Assembly (NCBI GenBank): GCA_947652605.1
Contig: OX393579.1
Coordinates: 44,708,970 to 44,772,969 of the forward strand
Reading direction: 5' to 3'
DNA length: 64,000 nt
Source of the DNA: Elmis aenea
Lineage: Eukaryota; Arthropoda; Insecta; Coleoptera; Elmidae
The position numbers and the translations under genes are program-made. Positions 32,873 through 44,313 of the stretch are shown piece by piece (position 1 is the first letter of the stretch; every line of letters starts with the position of its first letter). Under the pieces are notes generated by a model. That model was not told the DNA's origin. It searched no databases and worked only from the letters and a program-made list of their open reading frames with translations.

Positions 32873-32929
32873 TTGGGACAAAGCGTTTTAGTCAAAATGT
32901 GTCCCAATTAACAGGAATTTACTGTCTGT
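32873..32929. mobile_element. Possible pogo/Tc1-type transposon end
   Basis: AATTGGGACA and TGTCCCAATT pair at 32873-32912, then CAGGAATTTACTG. Read on the minus strand this is CAGTAAATTCCTGTTAATTG, like ends of pogo-related elements. No partner end was found. Confidence 0.35.
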
Positions 32930-33949
32930 CTGCACATGTGCTATCCATGCCGATGATTAAATTGTTGTTGTAACTCCACACAGCAAACACTGATAATTCA
33001 AACTGATTTTAAAATTGTGATTTTGGTCAATACATTTTTTGAAATTTCTACATTAAAAACTGCAGAAAAGCAGGAGAAAAGTAAATTTTTCAAAGTTGTC
33101 GGAACTGTGAGATTTAAACAACTAAAACTCTTGGGAAGCTCCAACACCTGTTAGTCGAGTGAGATGTTTTTCTATCGACTTAAGTTTTTTAGTTTAGGTC
33201 AAAAACGTGGAAAATTTCAAGCAGCATTATTTGTCTTATTGTGGAGTAATTAGAAATAGATTTATTTTTAGTTAAATGCGATTGTGCTTTGTCATCGAAT
33301 AAAACAAATGTTAACTGTTGTTTATGAAATAAATTTTGATTTTTGTTGCATGTAAATTAATTACTAGTCTATACAATTATCGCAGAATGACGATAATATT
33401 ATTGGAACGATAGTGGCCGTAATAATAATCATTATACATATAGAACTTAGGGCCATAGATTTTCGGTAATCTCAGAACCCGATCAAAGGACGAATTTATG
33501 TAATAATTAGTTGCATGGAAATTGGAACACGGAGTAAGATTAAATCTGGGTCATGAGTTGTAGCTATCTGGAGAACAATACAGATAGAATATCGCGTCAG
33601 CTAATACGTTTAAAAACGTCACAGAGATTTTATGTTGAAAACACTTGCTTGCATGTAACTGATTCAACGCAATATTGCTTTAAAGCAAGCAATTGGCCCC
33701 GCGTATTGGATCAGAGAAAATTATTGGCTTCGTTCTTTTAAGGAATGTTCGTTAGATTCTTACGGGTTCTTGTTAAAGATTAAACGACTTTACAAAGTTT
33801 TAATTTGTCAAGTTTCGGAAGCTGGAAATGTACACTAAAACGGAGCAAGTTCTTTTAATTGTTTTGTTTTGAATATAAAAAAGAGTTGTTTTTCTTACTG
33901 GTTGGTCTTAAGTTGAGGGAAATTTGTTTTATTTTATTTAATCAGCGCT
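32930..33949. other. No gene recognised
   Basis: A 62-codon frame at 33553-33741 has no recognisable domain. Nothing else was noted. Confidence 0.35.
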
Positions 33950-34690
33950 TCAGGCCAAGCTGACCATGGCTTTACAATGTGTTTTTTTTCCATTCCTCTA
34001 TTATTTGTCAGTTTTTTTTCCATTATTTAATTCCTACTTTCTTCATGTCCTTTTCCACTGCCTCTAACCATTCGTGTTCATGATCTTTTTCTCGTCCTTC
34101 CCGTTACTCCCTTTTGAAGTAGTTCTTTCTGTATCTCCAGCAATCTTGATTTATGTCCTAGCCACCTAATTCGTTGTGTCTTTACTACAGTAATTGTAAT
34201 TGGTTGACCATATAATTGGTCCAGTTCCTCATTTGTTCTTCTATTCCATTGTTCTCTTTCCCTTTCCCCCCCAAATATCTGTCTTAGTACCTTTCTTTCC
34301 CAAACCTCTAATGTTTTTTTCTTTCTTTTTAATTTATGTTCCCCATCTCATCCTCGCAAGTAACTATTGGTCTGAAAATTGTTTTGTAGATAGTAATTTT
34401 TATCCTCCTAAAGATATTCTTTGATCTAATTTTGCTAGATATCTTGCGCCTTTAATTATTTATTTCTTGTATCTCAGCTCCTTCTTTTTCATTGTCTGAT
34501 AAAGTGACTCCCAGATAGTTGAATTTATCCACTGTATCAAATTTATATTGTTTCGTATCCTCCATAACCAGTTCAAATTTTGTGTTCTGTGTCCTACTAT
34601 GAAGCCTATCAAGTATTATATACATACTTCGTTTTTTAAATTTATCTTCAATCATTGCTCCTTTGCTCATATTTCCACTTTTTTTTTATT
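33950..34690 (-). pseudogene. RTE-type LINE, 3' end with RT C-terminal remnant
   Basis: The minus-strand frame 34670-34452 includes FDTVDKFNYLGVTLSDNEKE, the conserved stretch just after the RT thumb in RTE-clade elements (K-F-x-Y-L-G-V-x-L). Further 3', shifted frames give LEVWERKVLRQIFGG near 34290 and the basic E-E-L-G-R-E-K-D-H-x-x-E-W-L-E-A-V-E-K-D-M stretch near 34070. The 3' end near 33950 has TGGTCAGCTTGGCCTGAAGC followed by an A/T-rich tail, as in RTE elements. The catalytic RT core and endonuclease are missing (5' truncation, normal for LINEs), and at least two frameshifts are present. Confidence 0.8.
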
Positions 34691-35010
34691 GCTGCTATTA
34701 AATTAGTTTTATTTCTAGTCATCTGTTGGGAAATTTACCGGTTTATTAATGACGAACAGTGACCTTAATAACGTTAAAATTGTCCTTCACGATTATTGCC
34801 CAAAAATTTTGGACGAAAAATATTTTCACACAATGTCGAAAGAAAGTTTGGTGCGTCGCATGGGTTGCTATGTTGTGTGACTGACCGTACTATACATAGG
34901 CCGCACTGTTGGTGAAGAGTACTTATTACTCATTTGTTTATTGTTGTTAATTATGGCTCGTGATCATCTTTATAACGTGGTTGGACCCTTCAACGTTGTT
35001 TTACGTAAAA
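34691..35010. other. No gene recognised
   Basis: Short interval between the LINE remnant and the LTR-like repeat. No feature seen. Confidence 0.35.
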
Positions 35011-35491
35011 CACAGGTCTATAGTAATTATTACACAGTAAGAAACAAATAAAACACAACAAACTCCTTTATTTTTCGACCGGTTGTACATTTCTCGGTGG
35101 TTGGTTCTTAACTACCTAAGCGCGACTTTCCCAAGATTTTAGGTTCCCTGTTGCTAGCTCTTTTTTATTGTCGTTGCCACTTTGTCATTCTGTCCTATAA
35201 ACACATATTTGTGCGAGTAGCTTGTTCTACTTATGATGTAAAAATTTATCAACAAATCATATGTTGAATGGCGAAACCCAAATACTGACGTTGTAGAACT
35301 CAAGTTATGACCGTAATCTTTTGACGTTGATGTGTTTTACTAAATTGGAAATCCTCATAACTTGGCCCTTCTGAAGTGTTACAGGTCGTAGTAACTGATG
35401 CGTCAGCATTTGCTTCAGTCTTATTCATTTAAAAGTAAATGAATCAACACCGAGGTAAAATAAAATAATTGATCCCAGGCGGGGTGTCACA
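35011..35491 (-). repeat. LTR-like dispersed repeat, copy B
   Basis: Minus-strand start TGTGACACCCCGCC and an AATAAA signal near 35067-35072 (minus strand) suit an LTR of about 480 bp. It is homologous to 1-185 and 40139-40585. Copies B and C are in the same orientation 5 kb apart, the size of an LTR element, but the DNA between them has no gag or pol frame and the copies differ at many positions. Separate solo LTRs are likelier. No clear TSD. Confidence 0.5.
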
Positions 35492-37616
35492 GTTGTTTCT
35501 TAGTGAATATAAAAAATTCAGGAACTGCAAAACTCAAAGGAATGTTGGAATTTCTTCATCTCCTAGTGGTAATTGTCCCAGTAGCACATATACAAGGTGT
35601 TTTAAACGGTTTAAGCTATAGATAATTAATCTGTATAATTTATTTATTCAACTATCAGAATTTGTAGCAAATGCTTAAATCGTTGTATTTCAACACACAA
35701 ACACTTTTGAATACGTGATCTTTGAATTGTTATCTACACTGTTCTTATTATTTATAAATACTGTGTCGATTTTTATAGACCACGTATTTTAGATGAACTC
35801 TAAAAAGAAATCAAGAAACGTTACGTCTGGAGATCTAGGTGATCATTAATTTGGGCATCGCCTTGATGATATTAAAGTTAAAATTTGGGAAAAATTCATC
35901 AAACTTTAATCTCTTATAGTTTTGGAACACTTTGTATACTACTTTCAGGCGGTTTCTAAGTGTCAGAGGTTGACCTTCCTCAAATTTTGATTCATGCTGC
36001 TATACTTTTTAAGTGTACGTTGCAGTTCTAATGATCAACAAATTGTATAATATTAATAATTGATTCCAGTATTAACAATGGGGTTTGACACTGGTGTCGT
36101 CGGACTATTTAAAACTTTTCGAGAAAATGCAACACCATTAAAGTAAAAACGCAAAAAATCTTTAAAGTTTTCTCTTTTAAATTGTGGTACAGCACAGTAC
36201 TATGATTGTTTTCACGTAAAAGGAAAATTAAAGAGATGCGAATGTATTTGTATGCAAAAATCTTTTTTTTACTACATCAATTTTATACTACTCTAATGAA
36301 TTAAGCCAATGGCAATGTATGAATCAACTATAGACCATGGTTCTTTTTTTTTCTTCACACTAAAACGTGCTTTATGTGGAGATAATTTTATTTCAATAAT
36401 TTTGCTGTGTATATGAGCGTTTTCAGTATTTATTTTTAAGTAAGATGTAGGTGTTTGTTTTATAATGTAGAAGCTTTAGACTGCAAATTTAAAGAACAAG
36501 ACGAAAACGCGTTTAACAGTAACGCGAGAAAACAAGTGGCGTTCAAATTGGTGAGGCGTATCTCTAAAAAGAAGATGCACCGGCAATCTCAGGCACCGAG
36601 GATTTCAAAGACTTCCTTCCAAGCGTCGCTTTATCGCTAAAGAACTGCGCGTTCCACATATATCAGTTTCATTTGTTTTATCAGAATGCACAGGGAAATT
36701 TGCGATATGCATCGAAGCGTGGAACAAAATGAGAATCACGGTTCGAGACTCCAATTGTTATATTCATGAAATGAACAATCGGAGTTTGTAGGATGCGGTT
36801 TAGTTAATTCAAGTCTTCAGCATAGTTTCAGGGTGGCGAAATGGTGTGCAATCAGAGTGCTGCACGATATGGCTTCTCTTCCCATTTGACAGCAACAATG
36901 GAATTCGTACTTGGGAACAAAAGTGCAGTAATATACGACGGAACTGTTAAAGGGTTTCTATAGCGGTTAGACTCTAATGGTGACAATAGTTTAAGCAAGA
37001 CGGTGCAACACCATATAGATTAAATAAAACTCTTTTTTCTTTATTCGAATTTAATTTCCATTGACGCGTAGGTATTTCTTTAAATTATAGGCTGGTTAAA
37101 AAAGGGCTATTTTATTTTCATTATAACTTTTTCATTAACTTATCAATTTTTGCTTTAAATGTTCGCCAAAAATATAAAATAATTCTTATGTGAGACATTA
37201 AAATTTCTTTTAAAATTGGTTAATGAAATATAAATATTTGTTCAAAAGTTTTTTTTTTAAACCGTTGGTGCTATTTGTCGCATGTCTTTTAAAATATTAA
37301 GATTCCATAATAGTGGTATTATTCGTAAGTCCAATAGAACCAAAGTTATTGGAAATCTGTTTAGTAATTTCAGCGTCACACATGGAATAGTAATGGCTTA
37401 CATGCATGCAATTATCTTACGATGTGCTTATCAGATGACATATGAAAAACACTTAACAGCAACGTAACAGCAATAAATAATCGTAATTGACAGTACAATC
37501 AGTTGTATTATTCAATTTTTATAAATGTTAGCTTGTGAATACTTTGCAACTTTATTCCAAACACAACGATTTATTGTTCAAAGTGTTTTTAGGTCGTTTT
37601 CAACTGTTATAATGTA
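35492..37616. other. No gene recognised
   Basis: AT-rich. Small frames at 36455-36640 and 37282-37467 show no domain. No gag/pol traces were found between the two LTR-like repeats. Confidence 0.4.
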
Positions 37617-38482
37617 CAGGGTGTTTCTTAAGTATTGCAAACAAATTCGAGAGGTGATTTTTTATCGAAAATTAAGGGGGGTCTTTTATATAAAATGTTT
37701 TCCTTAGTCGTCTCCTTTAGGGGGTTATACTCCCCTATAGGGAAGCGGTAAAATTAGGTTTTTATTTTATTTCTTAAATTTGGAAATGTGTAGGAACATA
37801 ATATTTGGTAGATGTTTTATACTTATTAAAATTTTTTCCGTAATAATGTTTTTAATCATCTCCCACCTTCACAGGGGGCTGAAAAGTGCGGCCCCTGCTA
37901 GTTTTACTACGGGAAACCTTTTAATAAGTATAAAACATCTACATTAAAATTAAAATGTGAGTTGATTCCTGTAGATAATTTTGCGTAGAATTGGAAAAAA
38001 TATCTTAAAAGTCATGGCATACTTGGTTTTTGAGATATAAGCCAAACTTGAATTAGGTTCATTAAAAAGAGATTTTTTTTTCTCGTTTCATTGATGTATG
38101 GGTTGTTGGGTTTATCTTTAAAAATAAGCAAGTTATAACAATATTATTGTATTTATCAATTTTAATTTAAGTCACCACTGAAAAAGAAAACAAAAGATCA
38201 CATAATTAAGCTAGCTGTACTTAATTAAACACACAAAAATTCAAAACTTAAATAATTTAAGATATTTTTCACATTTCATAATAATTTATTATTTTTCAAT
38301 TAATTTTAGATGCTATTGAAGACCTGCTTCTTGTAGATAAGAATATTATTTTATACGTATTACACGTTTTGTTTGATAAAATGTTTTGAAAACACCCAAT
38401 TTAAAAATCCATTTTAACCAACAGTGTAGCTCTTATAATAACAAAGTTACCCATACAACACATGTAGATTATTTTCACCCTG
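37617..38482. mobile_element. Chimeric foldback element
   Basis: The left end CAGGGTGTTTCTTAAGTATT and a hairpin (TAGATGTTTTATACTTATTA at 37810 pairing with TAATAAGTATAAAACATCTA near 37925-37945) belong to one family. From about 37946 to the right end (CACCCTG then TA) the sequence is the right half of the 24983-25902 family, starting at GTGAGTTGATTCCTGTAGAT. TA flanks the composite on both sides, so it may be mobile as a unit or may have formed by recombination after insertion. Confidence 0.7.
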
Positions 38483-39483
38483 TATACTTGTGCAAAAGCG
38501 TTTGTCATATATTTCCTTTTTTAATGAATTTTATATTTATTTCAGTGTATTGATGATTGCAGTTCTCAAAAGCAGTTTGTTTGGTAAGCAAATTACACAA
38601 TAACATTTATTTTTAGTCCTAGTACATCTCATAAATTAGTTGTAAGCTCCGGAGGTTTTGTACAGTTCAAGTGGAGCCAAATGTACTTAGTTATGAATAT
38701 TCATTCTTGCGATATCGTTTTAATGACCTCAATCTGATAGAATTGAACAAAAAGAGATTATTAGCTACTGGCATAACATAAACCACAGTTCGCATAACTA
38801 CGATGGAAGTGATAGCGAACAAGAAAAAAAACTTAAAGAGAATGTATAAACAAACTAGTTTCGATTCGTTAGTCATTTTGCCAATTTAAATTTAGTTCAT
38901 ATGCTCGTGTCCAAATTAGGTAATGTTAAATATACTCTTTCTAAAAAAGTAATGTTATGCAAACATTACTTACTCGACATTTCACACAAGTAAAAATCAA
39001 AATAATAATGCTGTATTGGTATATTCATATTTCTAGTAAAAACAAGCCCAGAACTAATGATTTATATATGATTTTTGTATGTTTTTGTACTGTTAAGCTG
39101 TATTAACCAAATTTTTATTTTGAGTTATATTTATTATTACTTCAATTTTACTGTACATTTTCATTTATAAAAAGTGGCGAGTAATTTTCAATAAAATTAT
39201 TGTTATGTGGTACTGTGTAGCTAATGTGCTTTTGATTATAATAATATGAATTTACAGGGATTCATTTGCATTAGTATTTCATTTTCTTATTTATCTTTAA
39301 CTGTAACTGAATGATTTTTTTGTACCGCATTATGTTTCATTTGTATTAATTATGGAGTCTTATAAAGGTAGAGTGCTGAAAGACGAAAATTACTTGGGCT
39401 TGCTGCAAAAGTGATATCTAATTTATTTTTTGTGCGATCGTACTAAAAACAGCTGTTTGACGGACGCGTTAGCAACCATAAAG
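38483..39483. other. No gene recognised
   Basis: AT-rich, no coding or repeat signal recognised. Confidence 0.35.
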
Positions 39484-39608
39484 TACTGCATTACCGGCCC
39501 TATCCTTAGCAACGGCCGTAAAAGTTACTTTTCAGGCCGTTACCCTTAGCAACGGCCGAAAAAGTAACTTTTACGGCCGTTGCTAAGGAGAGGACCGGTA
39601 ATGCAGTA
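39484..39608. mobile_element. 125-bp palindromic MITE
   Basis: TACTGCATTACCGGCCCTAT and the adjoining CCTTAGCAACGGCCGTAAAA pair with the right arm over about 48 bases. CTTAGCAACGGCC occurs twice more in the loop as a direct copy. No frame. Confidence 0.8.
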
Positions 39609-39714
39609 TATACGCCGTCATCTGTCAGTGACATAATGTCGCGTAATTTCTAACCTATAATTTTGAAAATTACTAAAAATTTAAATTGTTTTTAATTCTA
39701 TCCCACAAAAAATG

Positions 39715-39822
39715 TAATATGCACCTCGGCCAAAACGTACTTTTTCGGCCTTGTCTGTTTGCTGCAAACCAGACGCGGCCGAAAAAGTTACACTTTTTGG
39801 CCTTGATACATAAATAACTATT
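39715..39822. mobile_element. MITE of the ATATGCACC...TACATAAATAACT family
   Basis: The head AATATGCACCTCGGCC and tail GGCCTTGATACATAAATAAC show partial inversion (ATGCACC against ATGTATC). The core hairpin is GGCCGAAAAAGT. Compare 59895-60027, which shares both ends but has an unrelated core. Confidence 0.6.
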
Positions 39823-40138
39823 TGGTGCAAACTCGAATAAAATTAAAGTAGGTAACTTTAAACACAGTTATTTCTAGGCCCAATCATTTACACAATATTT
39901 TTAAAGTTGAATATGTTTCATGAGTCCACGATAGAACTGCATATTTTGACACCTAAACGATATCTTAAATCTTTATTTTGAGATTGTCGTTCGTTCTAAA
40001 ATGACTCCGTCAAAGGTTATTAGCGAATTTTGGAAAAATATGATAATTTAATTATGCAAAATCAAAACTGTAACAAGTTACAATGATCGTCTTATCATTA
40101 TAACCAAGGGTAGATTCATTACACTGCTACTGGCAAGA
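39823..40138. other. No gene recognised
   Basis: Nothing seen. Confidence 0.35.
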
Positions 40139-40585
40139 TGCAATTATTACAAAGTAAGAAACAAAGAAAACAAAGTTTTGGCAACAAATTTTTTTTCTTT
40201 GGCTGTATTTTCTCGGTGGTTGTTTCTTAACTACCCAAGCGCGACCATCCCAAGATTCTGCGACTTTCGTGCCCTCCGTTGTAATTGTTTGTGTGTTCTT
40301 GTCTTTCTTTCCTATAAGCACATACTGTACGAGTAGTGTGTCCTACGTATGATGTACAAATTTATCAACAAATTGTTTGTGGATCGACAAAATCCAATTA
40401 ACATTGTACAATTTAAGTTACGAATGCAATTCAAGTTTTTAACTCTAATTTGTAAAATTGGCCCTTTTTAAGTAACATGTTTAAGTAAATGATGCGTCAG
40501 TGTTTGTTCCATGTCATTCATTAAAAAGTAAATGAAATAACATTAAAGTAAAATTAAAATGATTGAAGCTACACGGGGCGTCACA
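40139..40585 (-). repeat. LTR-like dispersed repeat, copy C
   Basis: The minus strand begins TGTGACGCCCCGTG, a common LTR start, and ends near TAATAATTGCA. It matches copy B over its whole length. A minus-strand frame across 40321-40127 includes SWDGRAWVVKKQPPRK, which copy B also keeps apart from one stop. This could be a terminal coding remnant overlapping the repeat, but I cannot name it. Confidence 0.5.
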
Positions 40586-40934
40586 GTATGATTTTGTTTG
40601 GAATTTTATTTTGTATTAAAAAAGTTGAATGTAGCCTAGAAAACATATGAAGGTCCATCAAAAAACAAATGTTACCGTAAAAGCCTAGTCCAGATTGTAA
40701 ACAAATGTTTCGGAACAGTGTTCATGAACAATGTTCCCGATGTTTCGGAACAGCTCAACTTTGTTTCTAGCTTGTTTCGGAACTGTTTCACTAATGTTAC
40801 GAAACAAAAAAAGCCCTGTTCCTTGTTTCCCGTTTATATGGGAAACATTGGAACATTGAACAAGTCTGTTGTCAAACACTGTTCAGTCAAACAGAGTTTT
40901 GGTTAGAGTGATTCTTGGTTATATATTTATTACA

Positions 40935-41267
40935 ATGTGGAATCAAGAACAAACTTCACAACTGATAGAAAAAGTGCATAGCACATCTTGTTTGTGGGAT
41001 GTCACATGTGGTGAATACAAAAATAGGAATAAAAAGAGGTATGCTTTTGGAAATATTGCGCAATCATGTGATGTAACAGTTGCTGAAGTTGAAAAGAAAG
41101 TGCACATGCTAAAATCCCAATTTCGACTGGAACACAAAAAACTGCAAGGCACTAAGAAAAGTGGTGCTTTGCCATCCTTCATTCATTGCCATAACTGGTG
41201 CCTTACATTAGTGCTTTCCGTATCCACCACCTTCTTCTTTTCTTTTCTTTATTCCTTCTGCCGTTAA
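40935..41267 (+). CDS. MADF (Myb/SANT-like) DNA-binding protein of PIF/Harbinger, truncated
   Basis: From the ATG at 40935, MWNQEQTSQLIEKVHS opens a MADF domain of about 75 residues: L-I-E-K-V, then C-L-W-D-V, E-Y-K-N-R-N-K-K, A-F-G-N-I-A, V-A-E-V-E-K-K, and L-K-S-Q-F-R-L-E-H-K-K-L. The conserved W, the Y-K-N-R run and the F-R-x-E-x-K-K helix are all present. PIF/Harbinger elements carry such a second protein, which binds the transposon ends and helps bring the transposase to the nucleus. After about residue 78 (KKSG) the frame runs into DNA that is antisense transposase, so the C-terminal part is lost and the last 30 or so residues are spurious. An earlier ATG at 40869 only adds 22 unrelated residues. 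There are no stops within the domain; whether it is expressed is unknown. Confidence 0.8.
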   Translation: MWNQEQTSQLIEKVHSTSCLWDVTCGEYKNRNKKRYAFGNIAQSCDVTVAEVEKKVHMLKSQFRLEHKKLQGTKKSGALPSFIHCHNWCLTLVLSVSTTFFFSFLYSFCR

Positions 41268-41319
41268 GCAAAATATGTAAATTGGCAGCACAAATTCCTG
41301 CAATAGTCTCACTGGACAT
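41203..41319 (-). pseudogene. N-terminus of PIF/Harbinger transposase
   Basis: A minus-strand ATG at 41319 starts MSSETIAGICAANLHILLNG, followed by a basic run and KKRRRWWIRKALM, then a stop at 41203. The short acidic/hydrophobic leader followed by R-R-[RK]-x-W-W-[IV]-[KR] is the characteristic beginning of PIF/Harbinger transposases. Only 38 codons survive. The frame overlaps the tail of the MADF frame on the opposite strand, which places the deletion junction at about 41160-41205. All catalytic residues are gone. Confidence 0.75.
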
Positions 41320-41467
41320 GATAATCACTTGAGAAACACCGAAACACTGGCTTTAGTCTGGACGCGGAACAACGTATACAGATTGTTCCGAAACAATGTT
41401 TCGCAACTGTTTAGGCACAGTGTTCAATATCGTTCCGAAACATTTGTTTACAATCTGGACTAGGCTT

Positions 41468-42189
41468 TAAGACTGATTCCTCGCATTCAATTACAGTTAT
41501 ATTTTCCTAAATTCATCCTTTAATACAAAGGCGATACGAATGACAAAAAAAATATTTTTTCTCGTTTATTTCGGTTCGAATGATATACAATTTGAAATCA
41601 ATTAAAAATTATGTACATTTTTGCTTCATTAGCCGACTTTGTAGCTCTTATATTTTGCAAGTTCCCAAAGAATAAGGAAATGTAATGGAACATCCTGTAT
41701 TCTTATACTTTTTGTGTTAAAATTGAAATGTATGTAATAATAATGATGCAGAGCAATCAATAAAGAAATTATATCTGTTTATGCTGTCATATGGGACGAG
41801 ATAATTGGCGTGTGGAAAATATTGTTAAGGGACCACTTTATAACAAAGTAGTCAAATTAAACACAGGCCATTGGTGTAAACAGGGCTTGAGGTAATTGAA
41901 TACACGCACAATCACGTTACTCGTTTTGACGGGCTTCGCTGGTTCAACTTTTAGTAGTTAATTAATTTCTTTGATGGTTATTAATGAAGGTCTAGATTAT
42001 TTACCGCAAAGCTCGTTTTGTTATCGGTTTTTCAATTAAGGGAGATTTCCAGTACAAATTAACTTATTTTTAAAATGATTTCGGGAATCGTGCACCACTT
42101 CGTTAAACAATTATTTAATATTACATTTGCTTCAATATTTATCGTTATAAAATTATGTCGCTTGTGCGGAAGTTGGATAGCGTTTTGAT
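41468..42189. other. No gene recognised; one orphan transposon end
   Basis: CATCCTGTA near 41690-41699, preceded by CTTATATTTTGC-type sequence, looks like an orphan right end of the CAGGGTG group. No other feature. Confidence 0.35.
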
Positions 42190-43815
42190 AGTAGTCTTTA
42201 TTTGTTCTGAAAAATCCAAAAAGGCGTAGAACATGTCACAGTAATGATATAAAAATACACATATATACGAATATATACAACACAATTATAATTACTTAAA
42301 GGAGTTTTTAAAGTAATCGTCATTAAGGTATTCACTAACTCCATAGTAAGCTTTAGAAATTAGGACATTTCTTAATCTTTTCTTCAAGTCGGGAGTGCGT
42401 AGATTTTTTATACTCTCAGGTGATGTATTTAATTTGTTATATATTGCAATAATTATAGAGGCAACATTTTTTTGAAGATAAGTATATTTGAAGCAATCGG
42501 ACTTAAGATTTTTTTTATGTCGTGTATTGGCTGCATGGTTTCTTATATTCACTTCAAACAGATCAAAATTATTTCTTACGAAAAGGATGGCTTCGAGAAT
42601 GAATAGGCCGTAAAAAGTTAATATTTCTTTGTCACGAAAAGTGTCTTTACAATGATCTCGGTAGTTTAGACCAAAAATAGTTCTTATACATCGCTTTTGT
42701 ATAATAAAGAGGCGTGCAGAGTCACTAGCGTTTCCCCAAAAAATTATAGCATAGCGTAACCTAGATTCAACATACGCATGATATGCAGTTTTGGCCGCGT
42801 TTGTACTGACTAATTTTTTTAGGTTTTTTAGTGCGAAAGGATACCGTGACAGGCTTTGTGACAGGCGTTCGATGTGGTATGACCAGTCCAGTCTAGAGTC
42901 AATACCTAAACCAAGAAATGATATTTTATTAACAACATTTATAGTTGTGGAATTGTTTTTAAGTTTTAGGTCGGAGGTTAATTTACTTTGTGAAAATTTT
43001 ATTACTTGAGTTTTATTGACATTTAAGGTTAGATTGTTTAATGTGAACCAAAGTTGGAGTTGGCCTAAGCAGTCAAAGAGTTTTTGTTCAGAATTTTTGG
43101 AATCCGAGTCACTAATAATAGCAGATGTGTCATCGGCAAATTGTATAAGGGAAGTTTTGGCAAAAACTGGAAGATCATTTGTGTTCAGTATGTATAACAG
43201 GGGGCCTAAGATTGATCCTTGCGGGACTCCTTTTTTGATTGTCTTTTTGTTAGATTTTAGAATTTTACCTGACGAGTCTTTTCCGGCAACATATTGGTTT
43301 CTTTCCGAAAGATAAGATTTTATAAGGTTATGGGCGGTCCCTCGTATACCATAGTGTTCTAATTTTGTTAGCAGTATCTCGTGGTCAACACTATCGAAAG
43401 CTTTTGAGAGATCAACACACATGACCATGGTGTGTTTGTCTTTATTGAGGGATTGAAGTACATTTCGGATTGCCATTTAAATAGCGCGGGTAGTTGTTTT
43501 GCCTTTTCTGAATCCATTTTGAGAGTTGTTTATTAAGCCAAAGTGTTCTACGTAATTTTCAATTCGGTTGTAGATTATTTTTTCAAATATCTTACTAATG
43601 TTTGTGAGGATGGCTATGGGTCTATAGTTTCCTATGTCACTTAAATCCCCTTTTTTGTGAATTGGTTTGATTTTTGCACATTTAAGTTTGTTAGGAAATA
43701 TGCCATTTTTTAATGAGAGATTTATAATGTGACTTAGAGGTCCAGATATTAAGTCGGCAGTATATTTTAAGAGGTTTGTTGGGATTTCATCTTCTCCTGT
43801 TGATTTTGATAGCTA
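42190..43815 (-). pseudogene. LINE (Jockey/CR1 group), RT region and 3' end
   Basis: Non-LTR retrotransposon RT copies element RNA at a nicked target. The minus frame 43476-42292 (394 codons) contains CVDLSKAFDSVDHEIL (motif A), KKGVPQGSILGPLLYI (B) and FADDTSAII (catalytic box C), then a thumb with ESRLRYAIIFWG and IIQKRCIRTIFGL. Upstream, in the same frame to about 43815, are EDEIPTNLLK, CAKIKPIHKKGD, NYRPIAILTNISKIFEKII and NGFRKGKTTTRAI, followed by one TAA at about 43478 just before the longest frame's ATG. The real RT therefore starts well 5' of that ATG. The endonuclease and ORF1 are missing (5' truncation). An AATAAA lies near 42198 on the minus strand, after about 100 bases of 3' UTR. 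One or two stops make this copy inactive, but it is the best-preserved coding sequence in the window. The clade is not resolved. Confidence 0.88.
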
Positions 43816-44311
43816 CAGCACTTTCATTTCAATTTTTTTATGACGTCCAAGGCACATTAGATTGAGTGTGCACTGTGATGATAAAAACCTTGAGTTAAAA
43901 AAATTGAACTTTACTCATTACAGGAGTTTATTAAGAATTTTTGTACGTTATTTTTTTACGTAGTCAAATGTGTCGTCCTGGATTGCAAAATACTCCTTTT
44001 CGGCATTCCCTGTCTTCCTTCTCGAAGTTGACGTAATAAATTAACCTAGGATTATCCTGTTATGGTTTTACCCTTAGTAAGGAAACCACTATCAATATTT
44101 TCTTTGATCCAAAAAAAAAAACAGAAACCACCACTTTGCCAAAGGACTTCATTGCTTTTTGGGTGTGGTGAACCTTTAGTTTGTTTCTACTATTGCTAGT
44201 TGCTCAAAACATTTAAATCTGTTTATAGGAGATGCCTACTGACCATTGTGCATGAAGTGTTTGCCAGATTTTCATGAATTCGCTTCGGTGTTGGGCATTT
44301 GTTTGTGTAGG
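43816..44311. other. No gene recognised
   Basis: Traces of the LINE frame may extend to about 43880. The rest shows nothing recognisable. Confidence 0.35.
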
Positions 44312-44313
44312 TA

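Larger units (their letters stand above)
40681..41467. mobile_element. Deleted PIF/Harbinger transposon, 787 bp
   Basis: The exact inverse ends AAGCCTAGTCCAGATTGTAA, continuing ACAAATGTTTCGGAAC, are flanked by TAA (40678-40680, 41468-41470), the 3-bp target typical of PIF/Harbinger. Subterminal DNA carries repeated TTTCGGAACA/TGTTCC motifs. Inside are a MADF-type frame on the plus strand and the N-terminus of a transposase on the minus strand, in convergent orientation. The DDE catalytic domain has been deleted, so the element depends on a relative for movement. Confidence 0.9.

Noticed and set aside
35492..40138. Internal region of a full-length LTR retrotransposon
   Set aside because: No gag, protease, RT or integrase motif is readable on either strand, and other elements occupy part of it.
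40869..40934. Upstream ATG extending the MADF frame by 22 codons
   Set aside because: The added residues are not domain-like and the MADF domain begins naturally just after the ATG at 40935.
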